The position numbers and the translations under genes are program-made. Below the pieces are notes generated by a model. It made no database searches. It saw only the letters and a program-made list of their open reading frames with translations, and was not told the DNA's origin. Positions 1 to 13,258 of a stretch of 64,000 nt of DNA are shown one piece after another. This DNA is from Drosophila persimilis (Eukaryota; Arthropoda; Insecta; Diptera; Drosophilidae): contig NW_020825288.1 in NCBI RefSeq assembly GCF_003286085.1, positions 9,362,001-9,426,000 of the forward strand, in the 5' to 3' direction. Each line of letters starts with the position of its first letter. Within the stretch, counting starts at the first letter, position 1.

Positions 1-3000
1 ACAGCTACAGCTACCAACAACAATGACAGGATCCAGCAGTAGACCAGGGATTTTTTGGCACCACCCACCTCCCACCCCTGGCCCCAGGGCCCTGGCCCAA
101 TGCCCTGCAGTAGATCAGGCCAACAAGAGGCCAGCAAAAACTAGAAGAAAAGAACAACATAAAATAAAGAAAACGTTAGCATCGGAACGTAAATCTGTTG
201 ATACTCTTTAAGATCGATCGTTTCTCTATGAAAACAAAAGAAAAACAAAAATTCACATGCTGGAAACAATGTACATACGTACAACCAAAAGTTTCGAAAT
301 GATATCGCATCAAAATAAAGTGGCTGGCTGATTATTTGTAATTTATAATTTATGAACCCTTCCTTGCTTTGCCTAGCAAACATATAATCAAAAGCACTAT
401 GCCCTCTCCAAGAGCACACGAAAAGCGAAAAACAAAAATGCTAGCAAACAAATAGAGAGAAAAAAGACACGAGCAATCCTTTTGTGGTGTGTCGCAGGCA
501 GGCAACACGAGCTGGGGCAAAACAGGCGGATAGTGGGGATTGCATTGCACAGCACGCATTGTGTTTTAGTTTGCCGCAGAGTCCAAAGCCAAAGCACCAG
601 AACCCACCAGCATTATACTCCCGGAGGTTTTTGTATTTGACGCAAAAATATTCATGGCAAGCAACCAAGACAACCAACACCGACAGCAGCGACAACTGGC
701 AGAGGCAAGCCGGCAGCAGAGTCCGACTATTGGCCATTTGGTAGTCACACTTCCTTCACCCGAACGAAACGCATACTTTTGCCAGCACATTACTTTGGCA
801 CATATTTCGCTTCGCCTTCCACTTCTGCTTGTTCTCTAAATTTTGATCACGTTGGCCCTGACCTCACGCCCCCGATTTGGGGCTACTTTGGTCTTTGTGC
901 GCCTTCGTTCGCCCACTCGACGCGCTGCCATCCAGCATCTACCGGCGTTCTATGTCTGCATTAGCTTTCCATTGTGCCACAGTACTACTCTCTCTCTCTC
1001 TGTTCCTGACCACTCGACCGTGTTGGACAGTGTCGAAATCAGAGCAGAAATAATACATGGCATGGCGCTTTTGCGAACAGCACAACTTGAAAAATTAAAG
1101 CCCCAAACGAATTAAATCACTCATAAAAACGGTGAGGCGGGGGAAAATCGCTAAATGCAAAATTTGCATTTACAATCTGGGTGGGGCGGGGGCAGGGGGG
1201 TGGCGTTGCACTCCCTGAAATATTGCCAACGCTTAAATGGTCGCGATTCAGGGGATTCAGGCAGAGGCAGGTGTCCCAGTGCTTACACACGAGGGGAGCA
1301 TAAATATTTACAGGATTTTTAAAATGATTCGTTGGGCGGGAAATCGACTCCCAGTGCCAGAACCCAGTCCCAGTTTGTGGCGACGCGACGCCATCTGTTG
1401 CCGTTCACAGGACTGGGCTGCAGCATGTAAAACTGCAATTAAGTTGTACATGTGGCTCCCTATACCCTCTACCCTCTACCCTCACCCCTCTCCCCTTTAC
1501 TCGCTCTCTTTGCCCTCTCTTTTATCTGTTTGCCTGACAGGGGGGCGTGGCAGTAACTCGACCAAAAGCGCCATGACAAAAAACAGGCCTGCACACAGTA
1601 CTCTGTGTGTGACAAATGTACAGAAATTCCCATATAATAATCGGTGCACAGGCAAATAAACGGCAAGTCATAAGAGCAAACAAAGAGCAAGTCCCCTTTC
1701 CATCTGGTAAAAAAAATATGAGAAAAGAGAAAGAAAAATAATCCCCATAGGAATGAAAAATTGGAGACAAAATGATAGAATGATAGACATATCGGCATGC
1801 CAAAATGAAAGTTCTTTGAACGAAAGGCCTAAATTGAAACAGACTGCACATAACCAAGTCAATTAAAAAGCAATCCGAGACTTTAGTTAGATAATGCCAG
1901 TGGGGAATTGGGAAAACGGGGCAATGGGAGACTAGCTGTGAGATTCGAGTGGAGAGTCAAATAAGAGACTTGCCAAATGGAAATTTGATGGCGACTCCAC
2001 CAATAATTACTACACGAATCCCCAAAGGAGGCTTACAGCAAATGCAAATTGTTTCGCTTTCGGTAGGGGCATGCGAAAGCTGTCAGTGTCACGGAAACTT
2101 ACGGCTAATCATTGTAATGCCACCGCCAACCATCACACGCCTACGTCAGAGGGGGTTTTCCTCTTTCCCTCTCGAATGACAGGAAGATGCGGATGCGGAG
2201 TAGAAGAAGAAGCCTTCAACTGTAAGTGGATGCCATGCCTCATAAATGAATGAGAAGGAGTCCTGGCGGCAGGCAGCATGATGCGGCCGAACTTGGCCAG
2301 CTGTAAACGAGCAATAAATAGGGGCTTAAGTGTCATAAGTAGCTGACTGGCGCTTGTATCTTGTATCTTTGTGTGCGAGCAAGTATTTGTATCTTCGTTC
2401 GTGCGGCAAATCGTGAAATATTAAATGCGCCAGAGACCCTGGCTGAGACATTGTTGAAATTAAATGATACCGAGTAATGTGATTATTGAACCCATTCCTC
2501 CTGCCCTCATCTTTCAGCCTTCAAACTCTTCTTGCCGCTGACTCAGCCCATTGTCCTCCTCAACTCTCTGGTTCTGATCTTTTCTGTTCTGTTATGTTCT
2601 GTCAGATGGCTGCACTTCAGCTTCAACCTTTTGACTGATGTGCCTCCACTTGGGCACGCCCGATTGAGCACGGCAAAAATGCGACTTTGAGTGCGTGTAT
2701 GTGCTGTAATTTTATAATACTCGTACACCCCTGCAGATTTCCACTGTCATCCTATGGGCTATGAAATATTAAGCCAATGAAAAGGAAAATCAAACAGCGA
2801 GCGAGCGAGCGAACACGGGGATTGAGCTTCCTTGGGAACATGAGATGGCCCAATTATGTGCCTCGTCATGTGTATATGTATTCGGTGTATCTTACAGAAT
2901 CAGCGCTCAGACTAATTAAACACGAACGGGAAGGAGTCCCAGTCCCACTACCCGAGGTAAGAGCTGCAGCTTAGTCGGGGCTACTACTCGTGGTGCCAGC

Positions 3001-5725
3001 AACAAGAACTCATTGGGTCATTTTGCAATTAAGCTGCAGTCGCATGTTGCTGCAGGACAGCCTGCCTGCAACCTTCTGTATCTGTAGCTGTATCTGTAGC
3101 TGTGTCTGTGTCCATGGCATGGCCAGCTCAACAGATCCGAGACCGAGAGCGATACTGAACCCGATTCCGATACCGTACCCGCCCCTTGTCTGATGATGAT
3201 GAATGAGTTAAGCGGCCGTTGCCATGTAGCTGCACGTCTAATGAGATACTTTTTCTGCCGCCTCCGACGCCGCCGCCTGCGTGGATGTGGATGTATCTTC
3301 ATCTGCAAGTATACCATTAGCAGACGCACACAGCTCAACTGCAAATCATGACTCGCCATCGCCTCGCCTCGCCCCCTATCCTGCATCCTGCATCCAATCC
3401 TCTTCTTCCGACAGCTCTTCTAACTATGTAATCTATGGCATGTCAGTGTCTGTATCTGTATCTTTAGCTATCTCACACACACACTCTCGCATGAATATCC
3501 CCCGATGCGTGCCTCGGCACTAATTGCGTCTAATTGAATTGCAATTGACCGTGAGTTGGCGTATTTTTCATTCGTTTTTGCCGACACCGCCAACGACGAC
3601 TCAGAGATGGAGATACGGACAGAGCTTGAGCCAGATCCACTACTAGGGGGGGGATGAAAGGAGGCGCCACGACAACATTGTTTGATGAAGATTTACGCAG
3701 CTGCTTTGATTTGTGTCAACAAGAGATAGGGACTGCGACAGACAGACATTCCTGCCCATACACTTACGGATTCATAGCCCCCCCCCCACTCTATCACTAG
3801 GGTCCGTGTGGCGCCTCTGGGGAAAGGCAGTGCCCAACTATACAGACAATTGATTTATAATGATTGTGAATTTATATAGACCGCAGATGCGATACGATAT
3901 GCCTGGGATATGCCTGAATGACGGCTGAAGTCGCCATCACATAAACCGATGAATTATTCAGTGGAATATAATGCTTAAACATGAAAAATGCGCTTTAAAT
4001 TGGAACAGATAATGGACCATGTCTAGGACGCCCACTGACAGATTTATGCACCGTTTTTTAACTGATTAGCTTTATCTGATACAAATTGATTTTAATGACT
4101 GTGTGTTTTATCAATTTTTAAATGAATTTTCCTTTGTCATAAACATGTTTGTAATTAAATTAAAATTTGTTTTAATTGTTACATTTGAGGAATAATTTTG
4201 CGTCGTTGGACATGCGTGTAATTATATTTCATTTTCATTTGCCATTACCTTTTTTTCTCTAACTAAATAATTATAGTACGGTTGTGTGTATTCAGAATAG
4301 TTTGAAAGAGGGAATTGCCGCCACAGTCAAACGCCCTTTTTCATTGGCAAATTAACAACCTGTATGCCAAAAGTTTTACCAGCAAAAGTTGCTGGCTGAA
4401 AGCGGAAACTTGGCAAGCACCTGTCCTGTCCTCACCTGTCCCCACCGACCGGCTGGATGGTTGGCTGACAAAGTTGCCCCGTGCCACGAGATCTTATACA
4501 CGACTCCTGCTTCCGACTCGAAGAAAATATGAGAAATCGAAGGCGAAGAAAAAATGCTTGAGCGGTTTTCAATTTTATGTCACGTTGCTGCTGGTGCTGC
4601 TGCTGCTTCTGTTGCTGCTCTTTTTTGTTGTTCGGCTTTGCAGAATTTATGTTTACAACTTGCAGGCAGGGCAGGAATAAAAATTGTATTTTTATGACGA
4701 GCACAAAGAGACCCAGAACCTAGAATTCAGAACTTTGCCATGCAATAAAATAAAATATTGTTGCAACGCAAAAGTGTCACTGATATGTCAAACTAACAAA
4801 ACATAAAACGGGCATAAACAAAAGGGCGAGAGCCAGAAATCCAGACCAGAGGATACAGGAGACACATGCCAAAGGGACAGCCACAGCCCCAGGGCTTATG
4901 GAATGGTAGATATAGATGGACCCTCAGATGGATACAGAACTAGCGCTGGGGACAGGACAGGCAAATATTTAAAGTTATCTGTGGAAACTTCATGGCAAGT
5001 TCTCTCAGGCAGGGATAGCGGCAGCGGCAGGGGCAGTCGCTTCTTTTCACTTGTTTGTCTTTGCTTAATCTTTTGATAGAAATTTGTATACAAAAGTTGT
5101 GTCGCCTCTTCGTCGTGCCGTTGTTGTAGCCATTTGGTTTTGGCTAAGCAAAGTTTGCTACATTATTTTCACAAGGACACAAAACACAAACTTGGCACAA
5201 GGTGTTTTTCTTGTCATTGGAACTTAAAGGTGAGACGGCGACTGCGACTGAGACTGCGACTGGCTGGCCAAAAGTTTGCAGCTGATCAGCTAGCCATAGC
5301 ATATGATGATTATGATGATGAGGAAGCATGTCCCAGCATGTCCTTAGGGGCAATAAGCTAGGGGGGGCTGGGCCATAGTTGCCTCTTCTTTGTCACATTT
5401 TCTGCTTAGCTTGAGCTTCTCGTATAATTTACAATCGTGTCTTGTGAACTTTGCGCTTGATTTACACTTGGCTGACGTCGGCATTTGCTTTGTGTTTTGT
5501 AGCGCGCCAGGCAACACAGCAATGAATGCCACATGCCACATAGCAGCAGAAACAGCAGAACAGCAGCTGCGGCAGCGACAGCCGTTGGGTGTTCATCTCC
5601 TTTGTGGCCCTGTTGTTATTTACAACGTGGCTGGGCGGACAATATCGCAATAGCAGAGCAAAGCAGAGAGTAAATGGCGCTCAGTTAATTTGACGTGGGC
5701 CAAATGGCCTTTATAGGGCGTGCAA

Positions 5726-5747
5726 CGTGGCGTATGCGCAACAATTG
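5726..5747 (+). promoter_or_regulatory. GGCGTATGCG recurrent motif, copy 1
   Basis: ACGTGGCGTATGCGCAACAA begins at 5726 and contains the 10-mer GGCGTATGCG at 5729-5738. The flanks (CGTGG before, CAA after) match the copy at 58172. A transcription-factor or architectural-protein site is an inference from its recurrence. I cannot name the factor. Confidence 0.35.
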
Positions 5748-6460
5748 AGGAAATGACTGACTGCCTGACTGACTGGCTAATTAGACACCCACCACATTTG
5801 ACGAGTGACATACCACTATCCCGCCTAGGGGAGAAGGAAGAAGGAAGCAATAGGCTCACTAGGCAACCAGGCTCCTCTCTCGTGAAGCTGTACGACAATT
5901 TAAAGGCCAAAAGCAGAGTTGAAGCGGTTTCAAATTTCACTTCATAAATCAAATTACTGTTGGAAAAGTTTCAAAAGGCAAAGCCCCACAAGAGTTGTCA
6001 TTCTTTCGACTTATAGTACACTTCTGGGGCCAACGATTTTCCACGCAAATGCAAGTTTTTCATGGCATGTAAATGCTAAATTAATTTGCACAATTAATCA
6101 GCCACGCCATCTGCCATCTCCCATCTCCTGTCTCCCATGAACCATCTACCAAACAAGTATGTGGTGGCTGGTCCCCCAATGTGCAGTTGGTAGCTCTGCC
6201 CTCAAGCAATGGCAACTGTCACAGAGGAGTATTTTCCATTTTCATGGGGTTGCCTTTGAAAGCGCATGAACATTTTCATTGCAATTAAATTTGGCACAGA
6301 AAGTTTGAAAAAAAATAAAAATAAAAAAAATTTAAAAATGTCGTGTTACTGTCAGTCGGAGAAGAGTGAAGAGTGCTCGCCAAAATGTTGCCATTTGCAT
6401 TGCCACTTAAACACACATAAAGGCGAAGCGTGGAGCAGCAGGCAGGGAGGCAGCACCCCC

Positions 6461-6494
6461 CACACACACACCACACACACACCACACACACACA
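6461..6494. repeat. Interrupted CA microsatellite
   Basis: Three CA runs are separated by single extra C bases (CACACACACAC-CACACACACAC-CACACACACA), following a run of Cs. Confidence 0.9.
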
Positions 6495-9400
6495 TATGTA
6501 ATCGTGGAGTGAAGCTGACGGTCGCCGCCCGGCACGCAAATCGAGTCAAGTTGAATAGGCGGAAGTAGAGCAAGAAATGCGATTGCCAAATTGAGTTGAA
6601 GGTTTCGCTTGACTGTGTTTTGTTTGGCCAACTTCATGGGCTTGACTGCGCTGCGCCCTTTGCTGTCGCTGTCGCCAAAGTCTACGCTCCCCGTCCCCGT
6701 CGTCGTCGTCGTTGGTTCCTTCTGCAGTTCCCAGGCACTTGGCACTTTGCTGCAATTTTGTAGTTTTGATAAAATTTCGCAAGCATATTAAAAAGTTTTG
6801 CCCAACTTCGTTTTTACTTTTGCACATGCCATACGGAATTGAATGGGATGGGAATGGGATGCGATGGAGTCTAGGGATGGGTCTGAGGTCTCGGTCTGAC
6901 TCCGACTCTGGGTCTGGGTCAGGAGCGTACCGGTATGCGGCAGCAGGAGGCGTGTCTCTGCACATGCCACTGACAGCCCAAAGAGGAAGCTGTACCTTAT
7001 GGCCCTGCCAGCCACGGCTTGTTTGCTGGCAGAAAAAAAGGACAAAAAACTAAAAGCAGTGCACTTTGCTGTGCTATTTTATTTTGCCGCTCAAAGGCCC
7101 TGACAAGCTGCTCCTCCTGAGCGAGCGGTGCACAGGGGAGGCGCATAGAGTCGAGACATATTCTAGGCAAAAACATTTGCAACTTGCTTATATGAAATAA
7201 CCAATTAAATTTTGAAACGAAAGCAAATGCAACAAATGAAATAACGTCAGCAACCGAAAGAGCTCCCACTTGCCTGATCCTAATTAACAGGATATATTCG
7301 TCTATAAAATTGTTTTCAATAAATCCATCCAACAATTCATGCATATCCGTACAATGTACATACATATGTGCCACAAAATTAACTTTATTCGCGAGTCCTG
7401 CCTGGGAAATGAAGCATGAATATAGTACCATTCGTTTTTAATTCAGTTATATAATTAAATGAATTCCTGAAATGACACAGGCTATGGCCAAAAATTTCCA
7501 CATAGTTTAGTGTTCTTTTAGTTATGGCTGCCACTGCCACTGCCACAGTAGACTGTACTGAAAATTAAATCCAATTGAGTGTTGCATACTTTTGTGCTGC
7601 TGCTAAATTTCTGTCGAATTATGGATCTGTATTTTGGCTCTGTCTCTGTTGCAACAAAAGCGCATTTCTGCACAACACAATACATAAATCTGCATTATTG
7701 AAAAGTGAATGTCACCTCAGCTCCGGTCCCCCGAGGCCACCCCATTGTGCTGCATAGTTGACTTTTTTCAGCCTCAAATGTGGCAGAATATTTTAAAGCG
7801 CCACAAAAATCATCATTGGATTGTTGACCTACTTGACTCGCCAGAGTGTCAGCCGAAGTTTCATCCGAGACGAGACTTTTTCGGTATGGCGATTACATAA
7901 GGACTTCCTATCAACTCGTTAGTTTGTTAACGGCTTGTTAGGATAATGGCTAAGTCGATGCACAAGCACAAGCACAACTAGAAGTTGTTGAACACAGATT
8001 TTGCGAAGAATGAAAACTTTTTAGGTTTTCTTGTTCATATATTTTACTAATAATCAGTTTCTGGCCAATGTCATTTGCTATTCCAGTCATAAATAACTAA
8101 TTCGATATGATTTTGTTCGCTGAATTACAAGAAAGAGGTCGACAGAAGTCTCGCATGACAAAAGCCAACTATTAAAAAAACGCTATTAACGGGTCCGACT
8201 CGTAAATTATATTCGCATTGTGTTTGCCTTTCAATGCTCTCAGCCGCAGCTAAGCCTGGCCGGCATTCACACTCGCACTCGAATTCACATTCACTGCCGC
8301 TTTCGCACTCACATTCACACACATTCACATTGTCAGGGCCTCGTTAAGCAAACACACAACGTTTGAAAAAAAGCGAAGCGGGAGTTCCCCGTTCGGTTTG
8401 TCGCTGTGGTTATGCGCGCTATTTCACAGATACACACCGCCACAGACACACAATAAAAATGATTGCATTGGCAAGCGCTGACAGGCGAATGGAGGGGGGT
8501 TAGTCCTTGTGGAGGAGCGAGCACATCGACCGGTCTGGGCTGCATTTGATGGATGAGTTTGAAGCCACCAACCAGATGTGACAATTCAAATGCCAAAAAT
8601 TCAGCACGCATACAGACGAACGTCAGCCCAGGCCAGTGGCGTAGTACCCCAATATACTCGTATATCATGGCCCGGCTTGGATCCCCTTCCGACCGCGCAC
8701 CTGCTCTCGCCGAGACCCTAATATTTTGTGTTAAAAAATGCATCGAACAATATGCGAGCGAGGGAAACGCACGAGTTTTTATTGAAATTGAATTGTTGAT
8801 AAGTTCTGTCAACACAAAACGCAGCTGTCTATGAAAGAGCGCAGGGCTAACAAAAAAATAAAACCTGCATTGGGGAAAAACGAGCTGCTGCCGTAATTGA
8901 TTTGCTTGATATTGGTTTTGAAGTGCAGAGAGCTAAGCAATTACACTTTTTGCTGTGTTAGTCCCTCCCTTTAAAGAGCTCCTCTTTGGGTTGTCAAAAT
9001 CCAACATATCAGGGCTCGCATAGATTAGTCCCACTCGGGTTCTTGTTGCAATGTCGAGTGCCATTTGCTGGGTAGGTAGGTCCTTAGCCAACATCTCTCA
9101 GCTGGTTAGGTTTGAGAGCCGAGCCGGCAGTTCAAGAGCCCCCAAACCACAAACATTTGGCATTTTATTCGTTTCCTGCTGCCTGTTCTGGTCATTTTGG
9201 CAACAAATGTTGCCAATGCTGCGCCACAATTCGTTTAATTTGTGGCAGGCGCTCTGTCCGTGATAACCCACATTGGGCCAGGTCCAGAACAACATGTTGC
9301 TGACCCAGAGAGAGGCCGAGACCCGAGACACGAGTCAGCTAAGAGAGAGCGCCTGCGCTCTGGATGCAGCAGAAGAGGCGATGCTGTAGCGACTTTCCTG

Positions 9401-10411
9401 GCCAATTACTCAATAGAATTTCTCAATTGCTTCAAACGCGCGACTGTTGACCATAAAACGCCTAACTCTTGTTCGCTGTTAAATGAGCCCATTGCCAGAC
9501 ACAGAACAAGGCCTTTAATTGCCCGATGGACCAGTGAGCCAGTCAGTCAGTTAGCCAGTCGGGCAGAATGTCAGGCAGTTCGTCGGCCCGACAGCCATAC
9601 AACCTGCCATTTGTTGACTGGCTTACAACTGTCAGTGGGGCCGAAACATTAGCAGACATTAGACATTAGACTTTAGCCTGGGACTCGACTGACAAATGGC
9701 AGACACAGACGCCTGTCTCCAATGCGATGCAGACCAGACTTTAACCCATTTGGTCTAACTAGCTTTAGAGCCCATTGCCGACGAAAAGCCAAATGCGCGC
9801 ACATCAAAATTTGTCAGATTTTGTGTCTGGCCATCAAAATACTCGTACTCTTGAAGTAGCGGCTGCTTTGCCCCACTTGAAGAAGCACCTGGAATGTCTG
9901 AGAGCGTTTCAAATTAATCAAAGTACACAAAAACCCTGAACGGTAGCGAACGACAATTGCAGACAGAGTCGAAGATGGTGTCGGAGCTCCCGACAATTTA
10001 TGGCAGGCACTTAATTTGCGGGACGAGACGCCGTGGCATCGTCAATGGTATTAAAGTCTTAAATTGGAAGTCTTCTGAGAAGCAACAACTGCTGCAATTT
10101 GCAGCTCATTTGAATTGCAGCCGCGTAAATCAAACCTAGACGCGTGCCACATTTGCCGCCAGCTAACAAATCAAGCGGAAAATTGAAATTGCTTGACAAG
10201 GACGAGGCAGAGCTCTAGCCCCATGAAAAAGCTCCGTTTTCGAGGCCTACACTTCCATTCAGACCGGGCAGTTTGAATCAGAGTTTCCCTGGAATTTCAG
10301 TCACATTCAATTAGTTACTGAGTTTATGTTTTAGAGCAAGACCTAAATACGTCGAATATTTTATAAATAAATAATAAATAAGTAATAAGTAATAAATAAC
10401 GCGCCACAAGA

Positions 10412-13258
10412 ATGTGGAAACTTAAAGTTTTAGTTGTGCACATTTTGCTGCTGGGCTGCATGATGAACATATATTTTCAATCAACTATTGTGCAGAACCT
10501 GGAGCCGCAAAAGACACTGCCAGAGCTGGGGTTGAAGCCGCCGGCCGATCGATTGGTGGTATTCATTGCCGATGGCCTGCGGGCAGAGTCCTTCTTTTCG
10601 GATAACTGCAGCGGAGTGCCACACATCCGGCAGCTGCTCGAGCAGCAAGGTGTGGTCGGTATATCGAGTGGCATTGCACCGACAATGAGCCGACCAGGAC
10701 ATATTGCCATTTTTTCTGGCTTCAACGAGGATCCGCAGGCGGCCATCACCAATTTCCAGTGGAATCTTACACCCTTCGACTCGATATTCAATCGCAGCCG
10801 CCTTGCCATTGGATGGGTACACCAAACGGTAGCCGAGTACTTCACCCGCTTCAGCAAAGAGCCACCGATGTTCGAAACGTATCGAGGAGCGGATTTCAGT
10901 GGCAGATTTATGACCGATACCTGGGTGTACGAGAAGGCCCGCGACTATCTGAACAACGATGAGAATATCCGACAATTGCAGAATGCCACACAGGTAGTGT
11001 TTTTGGTGTATCTATTTGATCTAGACAAGGCCGGTCATGTGTTCACACCGCTCAAGCCAGAGTTCCGGAAAAAGCTGTATGCCACACAGAAGCAAATACG
11101 GAAGACGTACGATCTGTTTGAGAGCGCGTTCAACGACAGTCGTACGGCCTATCTGATGACCTCTGATCATGGCATGTCCGACACGGGTATGTGCATATTC
11201 TTGAGACATCGAAAGGATATATAACTATTTCTCTTTTTTGTCACAGGCTACCATGGCGGGGGAACTGATCCGGAAATAGAAATGCCCTTCTTCCTCTGGG
11301 GTGCCGGTATCAAGCGCCAGGGACCCCCAACCGAGCAAAACTTCACAGCCAACGATCATGGACTCCAGTTGCCGCTGCAAGAACTCAACCAGATTCAACT
11401 AGCGCCGCTCATTTCAGCCCTGATTGGCCTACCACCGCCCATAAACAACCGAGCCCCACTGCCCCTGGGCTTCCTCAATGTGAGCGAAGAGTACGAACGG
11501 CAGTCTTTGCTCCTGAATGTCCTGCAGTTACTGGCACAGGCCAAGAGCGTGACGCTGCGCTTTGAGCGCAGCTTCTTTCACAAATGGCTGCCCAAATATG
11601 AGAAACTGGATACGGCACGGATCGCGAGCCTTCCCACTGAAATCGAGCACCTAATAGCAACAGGGTACGTCAAAAAAGCCATGCAACTTCTCCTGCAAAT
11701 GTCCTGGTGGGCCCGTCAGTGCCTGGACTACTACCAGGACTACTATCACACTCCATTGCTAGTGGCCATAGGTGCCTCGTTCTTGGGCTGGCTATTCTGT
11801 CTGGTGGTGTGGCTGATGCGTGAATTTTCGGACCAGGAGCCGCAGCCGAAGATGGGACTCCAAACATGGGCGACGGCTCTGATGTTGCTACTGGGAAGCG
11901 TGCTCGAATGTTTGCTGTTCCTGCAGCGGGTGCCTTGCTTGACGTCCTTTTATCTGCTTCTACCCATCGGTATCTGGACAATGGCTCTGGCCGAACGCCC
12001 GCTGCATGGCATTTCTATTCCGTACCCTCTGATACACTTGGCCTGGACAGTGATTCCCGCCGGATTGGTGGTAGCGACATCATTTATGAACAGACATGTC
12101 GGTCTGATGTATGCTGGGGTTGCGGTTGCCTACAATCGGCACGGTTTCCGTCGACCCACTCTCAAGTTCTTCATCTGGCTGGGCACCGTTCTGCTTCCAA
12201 GTGGCTTCATGATTGTCAAGCAAAACTACAGCTTTGAATTGATGCCCAGCGAATATGTCCTAGGGTTCAGCATGTGTCTGGCCGTCCTCCTACCATGGAT
12301 CTTGGGACACAAGCATCAGATGCGCGTTTGGCTGATCAATTCGTTCATTCTACTGATTGGAATCTACGGCATTTATCTCTCGGAGAATAATCTGGAGGTT
12401 CCACTATATTTACAGGTTGCCTTCTGGGCTTTTCTCGGCTATGCATTCTTATCGGTGCCATACAGCAATGCGGACACCCCAGAAAGCCGCCTACATTTGA
12501 TTTCGTTTAACCTAATTGCGGTTCATGCTCTGCTTTCCCTGTCAACGGGGTCGCTCTTCAATCAAATGATGATCACCGAGTTTCTGCTGAGCCATGAAAT
12601 TCATTCTGAGATCAATCAAGCCAAGAATAATGCAATATTAGAAACGGATGAACCGGAGTCCGATTCGAATAATGAGAATGCGAGCGAAACTACACAGAAG
12701 AATGAAGAAAACCCCTCAACTCCCCTGGAACACTTGAAGCTATCCTATCACTATGCCGCCTTCATTTTGTTCTACTTCTATCTATCCTTTTTCGGATCAG
12801 GACACTGGCTATTCAGTTTTGCTTTCAAGCCGACCACTTCGCGCCTGCTTATATCCAACTATTCCCCATTTATAATGACCGCTCTCATTATACTCAAGAT
12901 ATTGATTCCATCCATTATCGTCATATCGGGTGTATACACTTTTTCGGCATATGCCCGAAAAAAAAGCCGTGCCGTTTTCATCTGCATGTTCCTGATTAGC
13001 GATGTCATGTGCTTCTACTTTTGTTTCTATGTGCAAAACCAAGGCTCCTGGCACGACATGCGCCGGTCCATGGATCATGTCGTCTTGACGAACATTATTG
13101 TGATCCTGCTGCTGGGCTGTTCCTGGCTTATCAAGTCCTTTCTGATTGCCATCAAGCGTATTGCAATCAAACCACCCATCATAATGCAGGTGGTTATGGA
13201 AGGAAGCCCTGTTGCTGGCCCCACTTATCCCCAGTTTGATGAAAATATCCTGAACTAA
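10412..13258 (+). CDS. PIG-N: GPI ethanolamine phosphate transferase 1 (PIG-N type)
   Basis: Two exons, 10412-11186 and 11247-13258, are joined across a 60-bp intron (GTATGT...CACAG) in phase 1 and give 928 residues, the usual length of the PIG-N family. PIG-N enzymes add ethanolamine phosphate to the first mannose of GPI anchor precursors in the ER. What is visible: an N-terminal signal-anchor (residues 4-20); a lumenal alkaline-phosphatase-like domain with FIADG (Asp54), PTMSRPGH (probable nucleophile Thr91), DLDKAGH (Asp205, His209), SDHG (Asp252, His253) and YHGGG (His261); then a long multi-membrane half from about residue 425, broken by an acidic Asn/Glu-rich loop around residues 610-650. 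All expected metal-ligand residues are present. The usual HLLG stretch before the DxxGH motif reads YLFD here, so this may be a diverged copy. ATTAAA near 13307 is a possible poly(A) signal. The upstream DNA is AT-rich (repeated AATAAATA). The symbol is given by family, not by proven orthology. Confidence 0.9.

Larger units (their letters stand above)
1..10411. other. Non-coding region, no gene recognised
   Basis: I see no convincing exon here. Open frames are short, begin at arbitrary starts and translate simple-sequence DNA. The region holds pyrimidine-rich CCCTCTA-type repeats near 1459-1500, a CA tract near 6461-6494, a TCGCACTCACATTC-like degenerate repeat around 8268-8330, and many AT-rich blocks with TAATTA-type cores. 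One copy of the recurrent GGCGTATGCG word is at 5729-5738, and TACTCGTA occurs at 2718, 8655 and 9840. It is probably intergenic or intronic regulatory DNA (inference). Confidence 0.6.
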
